A stretch of 64,000 bases of DNA from JBCAXA01 sp038534295. GTDB taxonomy: Bacteria > Pseudomonadota > Gammaproteobacteria > Steroidobacterales > Woeseiaceae. The stretch lies in assembly GCA_038534295.1 (NCBI GenBank), contig JBCAXA010000003.1, positions 62,001-126,000 on the forward strand. Reading direction: 5' to 3'. Shown piece after piece: positions 25,668-34,760 of this stretch. Numbering within the stretch: position 1 is the first letter of the stretch; each line of letters opens with the position of its first letter. Below the pieces are notes generated by a model that saw only the letters and a program-made list of their open reading frames with translations, searched no databases and was not told where the DNA came from. A program made the translations under genes and the position numbers.

Positions 25668-25958
25668 TCAATTGCGGTCGAACTGATACAGCGGGTCGCG
25701 ACACTCCCGCGGTAGCACGGTCTCGAAGTCGTCTGGGACGTCCTCGTCATTGACGTCGACCGAGCCGGACCAATCCTCCGGCGCTCCGACCTCTTCCAAC
25801 AAATCAGCCGGCCAGTTGGTGAGCTCCATCTCTTCAACCGTGCCATCGAAATGTTGGAGTTCGATGGTCTGGTCCGACTCGTCCATGGCAACCACTTCAA
25901 AAAGCTTACGGTTGCCGCGCCGATACCAGTGCCCAATCACAGGTGTCAGTGTTGCCAT
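25668..25958 (-). CDS. Conserved small acidic protein (possibly DUF6763)
   Basis: 96 residues from ATG 25958, which follows a strong AGGAGG site on the minus strand. It begins ATLTPVIGHWYRRGNRKLFEVVAMDE and continues TIELQHFDGTVEEMEL, reading like a short SH3-like beta-barrel, then a highly acidic tail. The opening resembles the gammaproteobacterial DUF6763 family; I am not certain of that name. No function is known. The upstream gap is shared with the divergent MarC gene. Confidence 0.8.
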   Translation of the reverse strand: MATLTPVIGHWYRRGNRKLFEVVAMDESDQTIELQHFDGTVEEMELTNWPADLLEEVGAPEDWSGSVDVNDEDVPDDFETVLPRECRDPLYQFDRN

Positions 25959-26062
25959 ACTGCAAAACCTCCTGTGCGACGCGCTCATGCGCGCTGAAAA
26001 AACTCCCCTGCTTTTTCTTGTCCGGGTACCATTCTGCACCTTTGGACCCGCAGACTCCAGCC

Positions 26063-26689
26063 GTGACCGAGCAGCTCATAAAATGGTTCGTGATCCTGTT
26101 CGTCGTCGTCGAACCGATCACTCTGGTGCCCATATTCGGCGCGTTGACTCGCGGAGCGGAACCGGCGTTTCGCCGTATGATGGCCGTCAAATCCGTGACG
26201 ATTTCGGCCGGAATTTTTGTCTTTTTTGCGTTGGTCGGGCAGTCGCTGCTGGACGTGCTCGGGATCTCGGTTGACGCGTTCAAAATCGGCGGCGGCCTGC
26301 TTTTGTTCATGGCAGCGCTCGACATGGTGTTCGCCCGTCCGTCAGGCCTACGCTCAACCACAGTGCGCGAGCAGGAGGAGGCACGCTACCGTGAGGACAT
26401 CAGTGTGTTCCCGCTTGCCTTCCCGCTGATCGCCGGGCCCGGCGCGTTGGCGACACTGTTTTTGCTGCTGATCGATATCGGCCGCGATCCGGTGCAGATG
26501 GCACTGCTGCTCGCCGTCGTATTCGTCGTACTGATGATTTCCCTCGTGATGATGCTAGCGACGGCGCCGATCATGCGCGTGCTCGGGTTTACCGGTGCAA
26601 ATGTCGTTAGTCGGCTGCTCGGTGTGGTGCTGGTTGCACTAGCAGTGCAGTTCGTCATCGACGGCATCCGCAACCAACTGACTACCTAA
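26063..26689 (+). CDS. MarC family integral membrane protein
   Basis: 208 residues from GTG 26063, six predicted transmembrane helices. Family signatures are WFVILFVVVEPITLVPIFGALT at the N-terminus, FKIGGGLLLFMAALDM in the middle, FPLAFPLIAGPGALATL, and LLGVVLVALAVQFVIDGI at the end. MarC/UPF0056 proteins are inner-membrane proteins of unknown transport function; the old link to multidrug resistance is not supported. A reading that begins at 25943 would run through the divergent gene and lacks family similarity. Confidence 0.9.
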   Translation: MTEQLIKWFVILFVVVEPITLVPIFGALTRGAEPAFRRMMAVKSVTISAGIFVFFALVGQSLLDVLGISVDAFKIGGGLLLFMAALDMVFARPSGLRSTTVREQEEARYREDISVFPLAFPLIAGPGALATLFLLLIDIGRDPVQMALLLAVVFVVLMISLVMMLATAPIMRVLGFTGANVVSRLLGVVLVALAVQFVIDGIRNQLTT

Positions 26690-26758
26690 CGAGCAAGCGC
26701 GGCAAGGGCGCCGTACGGCCACGTCCCGAGTGCGTGCGGTCGTAAATTGATCCGTCCC

Positions 26759-27109
26759 ATCGCGGACGGAAGCCCGCTCCTACATCGCAGTTTGGTGCGG
26801 TCGTAACCTGGCCCGTTCTATCGCGGGCAGAAGCCCGCTCCTACATCGCGGTTTGGCGCTGCGGTGATCGGAGATGTAGGAGCGCCCTTCCGGGCGCGAT
26901 TGCTCGTTGTCCTACAGAAAGCGATCCCAGCTATGCGGCGCGCCTGAGGGTCTGTCGATGCCTCGCATCGCGGGCAGAAGCCCGCTCCTACATCGCGGTT
27001 TGGCGCGGTCGTAACCTGGCCCGTTCTATCGCGGGCAGAAGCCCGCTCCTACATCGCGGTTTGGCGCTGCGGTGATCGGAGATGTAGGAGCGCCCTTCCG
27101 GGCGCGATC
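26759..27109. repeat. REP/BIME array 3 with internal duplication
   Basis: Three GCGGGCAGAAGCCCGC-type and two GCGCCC-TTCC-GGGCGC-type palindromes plus variants. An 80-base composite (leftward REP, spacer CGGTTTGGCGCTGCGGTGAT, rightward REP) occurs twice, at about 26820 and 27027, nearly identical. The array fills the gap between MarC and trmB; nothing coding is supported. Confidence 0.9.
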
Positions 27110-27127
27110 AACAAACGCCGCACCGGT

Positions 27128-27826
27128 TCAGCGGCATTTCTCGAGGATCCAATCGGTGATCTCGTGTCCCAGTGCGAGACCGCGGCGCTCGAATTTGGTG
27201 GTGACGCGATCTAGCGGTTGATCGCCGGCGTGTCGCACACGTTGCCGGATCTGGAATACATCGTTGGCGGCAATGACCTCATCGACGTGCTCCGCATACG
27301 GCGCCCAATCAGTGGCGATATGCAGCGTGCCGTCGATCGACAGCGCGCGGTCGGCAAGCGCGAGGAATTCGAGGCTGAACAAGCGCCGTTTGTGGTGGCG
27401 CTTCTTCGGCCACGGATCTGGGAAATAAAGATTGATACGCTCGAGTGCTGCCGGTCCAATCTGCGCCGTCAGCAAATCGACCGCGTCGGCCCCTATAAGG
27501 CGGACGTTCTCGAGCCCGGCTTCCTCGATCGCCAATAGGCAGTGGCCAATGCCGGGTTCGTGAACTTCGCAGCCCAATACACGGTAGTCCGGGTGCGCGG
27601 CGGCCAATGCAACCAGGCTGTCGCCGTCGCCGTAGCCGATCTCCAGAACGCGATCTCCGTGCGAGCGGCCAAACAGCGTGTCGAAATCGATGGTTGCTGT
27701 CGCTGCAAGGCCAAATCTTGGCCACAGCGATTCGAGCGCGCGCTTTTGGCCACGGGTCAGGCGTCCTGGCCGCTTAACGAAGCTACGAATTCGTGCGGCG
27801 GTATCGGGCTTACCGTTAGTCGTCAA
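27128..27826 (-). CDS. trmB: tRNA (guanine-N7-)-methyltransferase
   Basis: 232 residues from a TTG at 27826 that overlaps the histidine-kinase stop; a longer upstream frame would run through the kinase gene. The SAM site is VLEIGYGDGDSLV. NLYFPDPWPKKRHHKRR is the diagnostic TrmB motif, and LHIATDWAPYAEH with TKFERRGLALGH completes the family. The enzyme makes m7G46 in the variable loop of tRNAs. Overlap with the sensor kinase implies cotranscription, although no functional link is evident. Confidence 0.95.
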   Translation of the reverse strand: MTTNGKPDTAARIRSFVKRPGRLTRGQKRALESLWPRFGLAATATIDFDTLFGRSHGDRVLEIGYGDGDSLVALAAAHPDYRVLGCEVHEPGIGHCLLAIEEAGLENVRLIGADAVDLLTAQIGPAALERINLYFPDPWPKKRHHKRRLFSLEFLALADRALSIDGTLHIATDWAPYAEHVDEVIAANDVFQIRQRVRHAGDQPLDRVTTKFERRGLALGHEITDWILEKCR

Positions 27827-29559
27827 TGCGTGAGCTGCGCGAGCGTGCGGCGGATTTCGTTCGCGGACAGTGGTTTGTGGCGCAGCACATAGCCAGACTC
27901 GCTGGCCTCGACCAATCGACGTGGGTCGGTGTCGGCCGTGATCAACACGCCGCGAATGTGTTGTCCGAATCGTTGGCGGATGACGTTCAAAACGTCCGAG
28001 CCGCGGACCGCTTCGTCGAGTCGGTAATCGCAAAACACAATGTCAGGCAAAAATCCGCGATCGATAATGTCGACTGCCTCGCCTTGGCCGGTGGCAATAC
28101 GCACGTCGTATCCGCGTCGTGCGAGCAGCTGATGCGTTGCGCCGAGCACGCGTTGATCGTCATCGATGACTAGCACGCGTGCGTCGGCATCTGCCGGTTC
28201 GGCGGTCGGTGCCGGTGCCAAGGGCTCGTCGGTCGGATCCGCCAGCGGCAGCACGATTGAAAACACACTCCCGTAACCCGGCCGCGACTGGACACTGAGC
28301 TTGTAGCCCAGCATGTCGCAGAGACCTTTTACGATCGATAGCCCGAGGCCGAGACCTTCCGTGCTCGCCCTCGCCAGATTGCCGACCTGGTAGTACTCGA
28401 GAAAGATTTCGTCCAGCGAATCGCGCGGAATGCCGACACCGGTATCCCAGATGTCGATGCGCGCCGAGTCACCGGACAACTTGCGCACGCCGACGAGCAC
28501 GCCGCCACGCTCGGTGTACTTGATGGCGTTGGAGACCAAGTTCCCGAGGATACGCTCGACGAGCGCACGATCGGCGTGGACTTTCACATCGGAGTTCCGT
28601 ACTCGAAAGTCGAGGCCTTTATCCAGCGCTTGACTCGAGAAGCGCTTGTGAAGGTTACCGAGCACACGCGAGATCGGAAGCGATTGTTCATCGGCCTTAA
28701 CGAGGCCAGCGTTAATTCGCGAGATATCGAGAATGACCTCGAGCAACGACGTGAGATCGTTGACCGATTCGCCAATTGATTGGCTCAGCACTTTTAGGTC
28801 GGGTGTTTGTGCCTGTACTTCTAGCGTGTCGACCAGCAGTCCAATTGCGTGAATGGGTTGGCGCAGATCGTGGCTAGCGGCCGCTAAAAATCGCGTCTTC
28901 GCACGCGAGCTTTGTTCGGCGATTTCCTTTTGTTGTTTGTACGCGGCGAGCAGCTGATCGTTGCGGTAACGCGCTTCGATCAGTTCGATGTAGCCTCGGT
29001 TGCGATAGCGGCTCTGAATAACGATGCCCGCCAGAAAAGCGACAAACGCAATACCGCAAAACATCAGCGCCGGATCGTCAAATCGAAAAATCTGCAGAGC
29101 GCCCGCGAGATTGGCCGGCACGATGAAGTACAACAGTTTCGGCAGGTGCATGCCGTACATGATCACAGCGCCACCGGTAACGGCGAACATAAAGCCAGAA
29201 ATCAGCACGAGCAGTGGCGCTAACTGCGCTTGGCCGGCTAGATTTTCGAATGCCAGCATCAACAAAATGAACCAGCCGACCCCGTGTGCGAGCGACGTGG
29301 CCTTATAAGCGTTCAAGGCCCGGTCGATGTTCTCGCGCGTCTTGACGGTCGGCATCCAGATTTCGCGGCACGCCAAAATCAAGATATCGGAGCCGACCAT
29401 GAGGGCAATCCCAACCCAAGCAAGCATGGACGGCCCGGTCGGCCACAGAATCGACAGAAACAGGACGGCGCACAGCGCATTGATCAGCATCTCCTGCGCC
29501 GAGTACTCGGTAATGTCCTGATGCTGCGTCCGGCGAACGGTTTCGCGCAGGCGATTCAC
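27823..29559 (-). CDS. Membrane hybrid sensor histidine kinase / response regulator
   Basis: 578 residues. Residues 25-182 hold about six transmembrane helices without an extracellular sensor domain, suggesting a membrane-embedded sensor. A linker helix follows. HisKA has the phosphorylated His230 in AASHDLRQPIHAIG, the variant typical of HDLRQP kinases. The ATPase domain shows N-box NLVSNAIKYTERG, then DTGVGIP and EGLGLGLSIV. The C-terminal receiver has VIDDDQR and the phosphoacceptor Asp in IVFCDYRLDE. The signal and the output partner are unknown; no separate regulator gene is adjacent. Confidence 0.92.
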   Translation of the reverse strand: MNRLRETVRRTQHQDITEYSAQEMLINALCAVLFLSILWPTGPSMLAWVGIALMVGSDILILACREIWMPTVKTRENIDRALNAYKATSLAHGVGWFILLMLAFENLAGQAQLAPLLVLISGFMFAVTGGAVIMYGMHLPKLLYFIVPANLAGALQIFRFDDPALMFCGIAFVAFLAGIVIQSRYRNRGYIELIEARYRNDQLLAAYKQQKEIAEQSSRAKTRFLAAASHDLRQPIHAIGLLVDTLEVQAQTPDLKVLSQSIGESVNDLTSLLEVILDISRINAGLVKADEQSLPISRVLGNLHKRFSSQALDKGLDFRVRNSDVKVHADRALVERILGNLVSNAIKYTERGGVLVGVRKLSGDSARIDIWDTGVGIPRDSLDEIFLEYYQVGNLARASTEGLGLGLSIVKGLCDMLGYKLSVQSRPGYGSVFSIVLPLADPTDEPLAPAPTAEPADADARVLVIDDDQRVLGATHQLLARRGYDVRIATGQGEAVDIIDRGFLPDIVFCDYRLDEAVRGSDVLNVIRQRFGQHIRGVLITADTDPRRLVEASESGYVLRHKPLSANEIRRTLAQLTH

Positions 29560-29781
29560 GTAACTTAATCTGCCAAAAAGTGGATTTGGGTCGAGCGATG
29601 AGCGCGTTGTCGGTCCCCCGCGACAGCGCTAACGCGTTCTTTTGACGGCCGATTCTTCACGCACCGTTGGTGTCGGTCAAGGCGCCAAGCAGCAAACACC
29701 CGAGCTGTGAGCCAGGTCACAGTAAGCGCCCAGGCCATCGGCGAGCCTTGCAACGTCCTCGTAACCGTCGTGACCGGACTT

Positions 29782-30204
29782 ATGTCCAAGCAAGCTGGCC
29801 TGACTCTCGTTGATGTCCTCGTGGTGGTGGCCGTTTTCTGCGGACTCGCCGCCGTTGCCTTGCCGCGCTTTGCCCTGCTGGACGAAGCCAGCCGCCTTGA
29901 CGCGCTACGCAACCTCGCCGACGAAATTCGCTCGACCGCCGAGCTCAGTCATTCGATCTGGGTTAGCGCTGGACGACCGGCGCAGCTCAGTCGAGACGAT
30001 ATGGCATTGACGATGATCAACGGTTACCCGTCGATCGACGATATGCGTGAGCTGGTTGCTCATGAGGCTCTGTTCGCGATCGACGCCGAGCAATACCGTT
30101 ACGCTGACCGCGGCCATGTCATTCGCGATTGCTACGTGATGTATCGTCCGCCCGCACATTCGCTGGACGGTCCGGATATTCAGGTCGTCGTTACCGGCTG
30201 CTGA
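29782..30204 (+). CDS. Type IV pilin-like (MSHA-type) prepilin
   Basis: 140 residues from ATG 29782. MSKQAG is a short leader before the prepilin peptidase site; the mature protein begins LTLVDVLVVVAVFCGLAAVALPRF, the hydrophobic spine of type IV pilins. Two departures from consensus: Leu instead of Phe at +1, and Asp instead of Glu at +5. The globular part (LDALRNLADEIRSTAELSHSIWVSAGRPAQL, then MINGYPSIDDM) resembles MSHA pilins. The pair Cys in IRDCYVMY and the C-terminal Cys could form the usual disulfide. No assembly genes are nearby. Confidence 0.8.
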   Translation: MSKQAGLTLVDVLVVVAVFCGLAAVALPRFALLDEASRLDALRNLADEIRSTAELSHSIWVSAGRPAQLSRDDMALTMINGYPSIDDMRELVAHEALFAIDAEQYRYADRGHVIRDCYVMYRPPAHSLDGPDIQVVVTGC

Positions 30205-30227
30205 TAAAGGGACTCGCGCAGAGACCC

Positions 30228-32369
30228 CTACGGCAGAACGGCATTCAGCGGCTGATCGACCGCGCGCAAAATCTCGCTGACTTTTTCGGCTTGCATCGGC
30301 CGACCCAGCAAATGACCCTGCAGCAAATTGCAGCGACACTCGCGCAAGAACGCGAGCTGCTCGGCCGTTTCGATTCCTTCAGCACCGACTTCGATGTCGA
30401 GACCCTGCGCCATCGCAATTGTGGCGCGGACTAGCCGTTGATTGCCGGCGTTGACATCGAGGTCTTTGATCAGCGATTGGTGCAGTACAAAGGTGTCGAC
30501 AAAGTCACGATCAAGGGTGCTAAACGACACGTCGCGCGTGCCGAAATGATCAACCGACAAGCGCACGCCGAGCTTGCGTAGCGCGGCGAGCACAGCCTTG
30601 GTCGCCGTGCGTCGCGAGCTCAGCGCCGATTCGTCAATTTCCAGCTCCAAACACCCTGGGTCGAGCATGGTGTTCTCGAGAGCCAGCGCGACCGCCGAGA
30701 TCAACCGCTCGTGCTCGAGTTGCTGCGGCGAGAGGTTCACGGTGACCGACAGGTCGGGCTGATGGTAACGGTCTTGCCAGCACTTCAGCTGGCGGCACGC
30801 CTGATCGATGATCCACTCGCCGACCGAATAAATAAGGCCACTCGATTCGAGCACGGACAAAAAGCGCGACGGCGTCAGCAGGCCAAATCGCGGGTGTTGC
30901 CAGCGCAGTAATGCTTCGAGCGACACCAATTTGTTGGTCAGCGCGTCAATGCGTGGCTGATAGTGCAGCGTAAACTCGTGGCGAACCAGTGCGTGACGAA
31001 GGCCCATTTCGAGTTCGTCGACATGCTCGCGATCGGTTGATGAGCCCGGCCGATGCAAATGGAAACGCCCGGTACCGCGCTGTTTGGCTCGGAACATGGC
31101 CGCGTCGGCCGCCTTGATCAGCGCCGCAACGTCATCGCCGGCATCGGGAAAGAGCGCCGCGCCGATGCTCGGCGTGACGTAGACCTCGGTACCCGAAAGC
31201 GCGTATTTCTCGGACAGCGCTAGGCAAAGCTTCTGCGCGACGATGGTGACGTCGCGATGCTCTTTCAGGTTTTCGAGACAGACCAAAAACTCGTCGCCGC
31301 CCCAACGTGCCACGAAGTCGCCGACCCGCAATTCGTGCTGCAGGCGTTTACCGACCTCGACCAGCAGTGCATCGCCAACGTCGTGGCCCAACGTGTCGTT
31401 GACCGACTTGAATTTATCGAGGTCGATGAACAGCACGGCGAGCAGTCGCTCGTCGCGGCGGGCGCGGGACAGCGAGCGCGCCACGTGTTCTTCGAAAGCG
31501 CGTCGGTTAGCGAGCCCGGTCAGGCTGTCATTCGAGGACAATCGCGTCAGCTCTGCCGAGCGGTAATAGCTCTCGGTGGAGTCACGAAATGTCAGCACGG
31601 CGCCGAGTGGCTGCCCGTCGTTGCCAGACAGACTTTGACCGCTGACGCTGAGAATGGCATCCGGCTGGCCTTCGCCGCGGTGCATAACATCGACTGCGCT
31701 AAATCGTCCCCCGGTCAGCGCTCGACCCAGCGGTGTGTGATCGAACGACAGCGCCGCGCCATCGTTCGGCGAATGCGCCGCAAATCCGTGCGACCAACCT
31801 GGGCCCGGCCACTCGCGCGGGCCGAGGCCGAGGATGCGGCGTCCGGCCGGGTTAAGCGAGATGACCAAGCCGTCGTTGTCAACGACGATCACGCCATCGT
31901 TGATGGAATGCAGGATCGACCGTACGGACAGCTCGGGCTGCGAGAGCTGAGCATAAAAAGCGCTGCGTTTGCTGGCATGCGTGATCGCGTTGTCGATTTC
32001 TTCCGGCCGGGCCTCGTCGGCAGCAATGTAGTCCTGGGCACCGTCTTGCAACGCTTGCATACCGCGATACGCGCGTTCGGACGACGTCACGGCCACGACT
32101 GGGTGATCACGCAAGCGACGCATGACCAGCGCCGGCACGAGCTGGCGGCGCGATTCCTCGGTGATGCCGACGTCAATCAGCACCAAATTGGGCTCCAACC
32201 GCACCAGCGCCTGCGACAGCAGCGTGAGATCCGACAAATGATGGATTTCGTCGCAGCAAGGCAGCGCCTCGACCCGGTCGACGAAACGCGCAGCTTCGAG
32301 TGATTCCTCGCCCACAAACAGCAAACGCAAGGCGTTCGAGGGCGTCTTGAGGTCAGCAGGGTCGATCAT
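30228..32369 (-). CDS. REC-like/PAS-GGDEF-EAL protein with degenerate EAL domain
   Basis: 713 residues from ATG 32369. The order is: a receiver-like domain (about 1-125), PAS (IVVDNDGLVISLNPAGRRILG), GGDEF, then EAL. The GGDEF motif is intact (RWGGDEFLV) with LDKFKSVNDTLGHDVGDALL, so diguanylate cyclase activity is likely. The EAL motif itself is present (LEALLRW), as is AEGIET. The DDFG loop reads VDHFGT, however, and the K-I-D strand reads FVLHQ, so two metal/catalytic positions are lost. It probably makes c-di-GMP, or binds it, rather than hydrolysing it. It converges with the pilin gene. Confidence 0.9.
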   Translation of the reverse strand: MIDPADLKTPSNALRLLFVGEESLEAARFVDRVEALPCCDEIHHLSDLTLLSQALVRLEPNLVLIDVGITEESRRQLVPALVMRRLRDHPVVAVTSSERAYRGMQALQDGAQDYIAADEARPEEIDNAITHASKRSAFYAQLSQPELSVRSILHSINDGVIVVDNDGLVISLNPAGRRILGLGPREWPGPGWSHGFAAHSPNDGAALSFDHTPLGRALTGGRFSAVDVMHRGEGQPDAILSVSGQSLSGNDGQPLGAVLTFRDSTESYYRSAELTRLSSNDSLTGLANRRAFEEHVARSLSRARRDERLLAVLFIDLDKFKSVNDTLGHDVGDALLVEVGKRLQHELRVGDFVARWGGDEFLVCLENLKEHRDVTIVAQKLCLALSEKYALSGTEVYVTPSIGAALFPDAGDDVAALIKAADAAMFRAKQRGTGRFHLHRPGSSTDREHVDELEMGLRHALVRHEFTLHYQPRIDALTNKLVSLEALLRWQHPRFGLLTPSRFLSVLESSGLIYSVGEWIIDQACRQLKCWQDRYHQPDLSVTVNLSPQQLEHERLISAVALALENTMLDPGCLELEIDESALSSRRTATKAVLAALRKLGVRLSVDHFGTRDVSFSTLDRDFVDTFVLHQSLIKDLDVNAGNQRLVRATIAMAQGLDIEVGAEGIETAEQLAFLRECRCNLLQGHLLGRPMQAEKVSEILRAVDQPLNAVLP

Positions 32370-32566
32370 TTGGCGGCGGGACAACGGGGGCGGGGAAGTC
32401 GGACTCGTGAGCCTGGCGCCATAGGGCCTTCCAATGTCGCTAGCGGCGGTGCCGCGTTCGATCAATGATAGCACCCCACCTGCCGGGGTGTATAAACCTA
32501 TCGGCCTGCCCGTGCATCGAATTCGGCAAATGCAACTCATGAGCGGCAATGTAGATGGTAAGCGGA

Positions 32567-33133
32567 ATGGCACTCGTAATGACGCCTGAGCAGGCGCCTG
32601 CCAAGGCAGCGCTGCCCGCTAGCGAGGCGGAATTAGTCGCCGTAGCGGCCGACGGCAACCGCACGGCGTTTGAGCGCCTGTACCGGCGCCATCTCGGCCG
32701 GGTTTACGGCCTGTGCTTGCGCATGTGCCGAGATCAGTCGGAAGCCGAAGAATGCGCGCAGGAGGCCTTCATTCAGGCCTGGCGCAAGCTGCATCTGTTT
32801 CGGGGCGATAGCGAGTTTGGCACGTGGCTACACAGACTCACCGTCAATACCGTTTTGCAGCGTATGCGCAAAGCGCGCCGCGACCAGGACCGGTTGACGT
32901 TTCTGGCTGAGCCGAACGACACCCGTTCGGAGGCCGATGCGTCGGCCGGGACCGATGACGTCGAGGAAGCGTTGAAATCGCTCCCCGGCGGTGCGCGCAG
33001 CGTTGTGGTGCTGTGCGGCGTGTATGGCTACAGCCATGAGGAAGCGAGCGCGATGCTGGGCATTGCGATAGGGACCTGCAAGGCGCAGCTGCACCGGGCA
33101 AGAAAACTACTGGCCGAACGACTGTCGGCCTGA
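32567..33133 (+). CDS. ECF RNA polymerase sigma factor
   Basis: 188 residues from ATG 32567, preceded by AAGCGGA. Region 2 is FERLYRRHLGRVYGLCLRMC with the DQSEAEECAQEAFIQAWRKL segment. Region 4 is VVLCGVYGYSHEEASAMLGIAIGTCKAQLHRARKLL, a typical helix-turn-helix. It is the first gene of a trio with an anti-sigma-like membrane protein and a DUF4097 protein, so it probably responds to an envelope signal. It is divergent from the GGDEF gene. Confidence 0.93.
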   Translation: MALVMTPEQAPAKAALPASEAELVAVAADGNRTAFERLYRRHLGRVYGLCLRMCRDQSEAEECAQEAFIQAWRKLHLFRGDSEFGTWLHRLTVNTVLQRMRKARRDQDRLTFLAEPNDTRSEADASAGTDDVEEALKSLPGGARSVVVLCGVYGYSHEEASAMLGIAIGTCKAQLHRARKLLAERLSA

Positions 33134-33143
33134 GGCAAGACCG

Positions 33144-33749
33144 ATGAACACGAGATTTGACGAAAACGACCCACGACTCGACGTCCTCGACGAGAAGCTT
33201 GCGCAACTCGAGACCAGCGCACAGCCGGATCGCGATCTGTGGCCGCGCGTTGATGCCGCCATGAGCGGTCAGGGTGCGGCGCCGCCGGCATCGTCGTGGC
33301 GCTACGCCAGTCTTGCGGCGACGGTAATTCTGGGCGCTATGGCGGCGGTATTCATGCTGACCGGTGAGCAGTCCGATCAGCCGAGCATTGCGGATGAACG
33401 CGGACCGACTCAGCCCGCTGACGTTGGTGTCGACATTGGCGATCTCCCACCGGTCGATCGACCGCGAGCACGGCTCACGTCGTATCCCGGCGAGGCATAC
33501 GATGCGGCGCGCATGGAAGAGCTGGTTAGTTTACGCGAACAGATCCAAAACCTGCCGCCTGAGCAACGCGAGATCGTCGAGGCGAATCTCGCCACGATTC
33601 ACAAAGCGCTTGCAGAAATTGATGCGGCGCTCGCCAATGATCCCGACAGCCCTGCGCTGCGGCACCTGCTGGTGACAACGTACCAGCGCGAACTCGAAAC
33701 GATGAACAAGGTAAGCCGGATTGCTGAATCCGTAAGGACTGACCTATGA
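33144..33749 (+). CDS. Anti-sigma-factor-like single-pass membrane protein
   Basis: 201 residues, 10 bases after the sigma gene. The cytoplasmic N-terminus contains QPDRDLWPRVDAAM, a pattern common in anti-sigma proteins. One transmembrane helix spans about 53-73. The outer part has a long charged helix (MEELVSLREQIQNLPPEQRE onward) ending in a helix-rich C-terminus. No zinc-binding CxxC anti-sigma motif is present. Gene position is the main argument for an anti-sigma role. Its stop overlaps the next start (ATGA). Confidence 0.72.
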   Translation: MNTRFDENDPRLDVLDEKLAQLETSAQPDRDLWPRVDAAMSGQGAAPPASSWRYASLAATVILGAMAAVFMLTGEQSDQPSIADERGPTQPADVGVDIGDLPPVDRPRARLTSYPGEAYDAARMEELVSLREQIQNLPPEQREIVEANLATIHKALAEIDAALANDPDSPALRHLLVTTYQRELETMNKVSRIAESVRTDL

Positions 33750-34639
33750 AAGCTTTTGCACCTCTCCTATTGCTCGTGCCGGCGATTGCATCGGCCGGAT
33801 TGATCACAGATCGCGAATTTGAGGAGACGATTACCGACGTTTCCAGCAAAGGGATCGTCGAAATCGACAACACCGCTGGCTACGTCGAAATTACAGGCAC
33901 CAATGCCAAACAGGTCGTCGTCAAAGGACGGCTTGGTCGGAAAGTCGAAGGTATCGAAATTGAAAGTAGCCGCGGCCGCGTTTCGATCCGCGTTCGGCAC
34001 AATGGCGGCAGTCGCGATTGGGATTCCGGCGAAGCCAGGCTCGAGATCGAACTGCCCAAAGCGAGCCAGCTCGATGTCGTAACCGTGAGCGCCGAAATCC
34101 AGGTAGAAGACGTCGTTGGCGAGCAGCGCTTGAAATCGGTCAGCGGTGAAATCGAAACCGATGCCTACGATAGGAACGTCATCGCCGGCTCTGTCAGTGG
34201 CGATGTGCAGATCAATGGCAGCGGCGGACAGATGGACGAAGTACGTCTTTCCAGCGTCAGCGGCGACGTTTACGGAACGAAATTGAACGGCGACATCGAG
34301 GCACGCTCGACCAGCGGCGATGTAATCGTTCGCGATAGCCGCATTTCGAGCGGCGAGTTTTCGTCGACGTCGGGCGATGTCGAAGTCAGCGCTACGTTCC
34401 TTAGCGGCGCGCGAATGGATTTCGAATCGGTCAGCGGCGACGTCGAGCTTACGATCATCGGCAAGCACGACGGCAGCTACGACATCCGGACTTTCAGCGG
34501 CGATATCGACAACTGCTTCGGGCCCGAGCCAGAAAAGCGCCGCAATCGTAATCAACGGCTGCGGTTTGCACACGGCGATGAGGATTACTCGCGTGTTGAC
34601 GTCACGACGATGTCCGGTGATATCGAGATTTGTAACTGA
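33746..34639 (+). CDS. Exported DUF4097 beta-strand repeat protein
   Basis: 297 residues with a signal peptide (MKAFAPLLLLVPAIASA). The mature protein is a regular beta-helix-like ladder in which SVSGEIE/SVSGDVQ/TSGDVIV/SVSGDVEL recurs roughly every 18-20 residues. DUF4097 proteins commonly occur with ECF sigma/anti-sigma pairs. Their role is unknown; a surface or periplasmic scaffold is the usual guess. It ends the operon and is followed by a terminator hairpin at 34682. Confidence 0.85.
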   Translation: MKAFAPLLLLVPAIASAGLITDREFEETITDVSSKGIVEIDNTAGYVEITGTNAKQVVVKGRLGRKVEGIEIESSRGRVSIRVRHNGGSRDWDSGEARLEIELPKASQLDVVTVSAEIQVEDVVGEQRLKSVSGEIETDAYDRNVIAGSVSGDVQINGSGGQMDEVRLSSVSGDVYGTKLNGDIEARSTSGDVIVRDSRISSGEFSSTSGDVEVSATFLSGARMDFESVSGDVELTIIGKHDGSYDIRTFSGDIDNCFGPEPEKRRNRNQRLRFAHGDEDYSRVDVTTMSGDIEICN

Positions 34640-34681
34640 TTGGGCTTAGGGCGGGTGACGCTGAGTCACCGGCAGTCGACT

Positions 34682-34717
34682 GACCCGGCCTGTAGGCGCA
34701 GCGCCGGGTCTTTTTTT
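34682..34717 (+). terminator. Rho-independent terminator
   Basis: GACCCGGC and GCCGGGTC arms enclose a 13-base loop, followed by TTTTTTT. It lies 43 bases after the DUF4097 stop. A second, shorter palindrome, GGTGAC-GCTGA-GTCACC, lies just before it. Confidence 0.85.
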
Positions 34718-34760
34718 GTCCGCTCTCGATCGAGTCGTCGCGATCAATGCCGACTCTTAA

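Noticed and set aside
33767..34573. A 268-codon minus-strand frame opposite the DUF4097 gene
   Set aside because: Repetitive shadow of the beta-strand repeats; the plus-strand gene is coupled to its operon and followed by a terminator.
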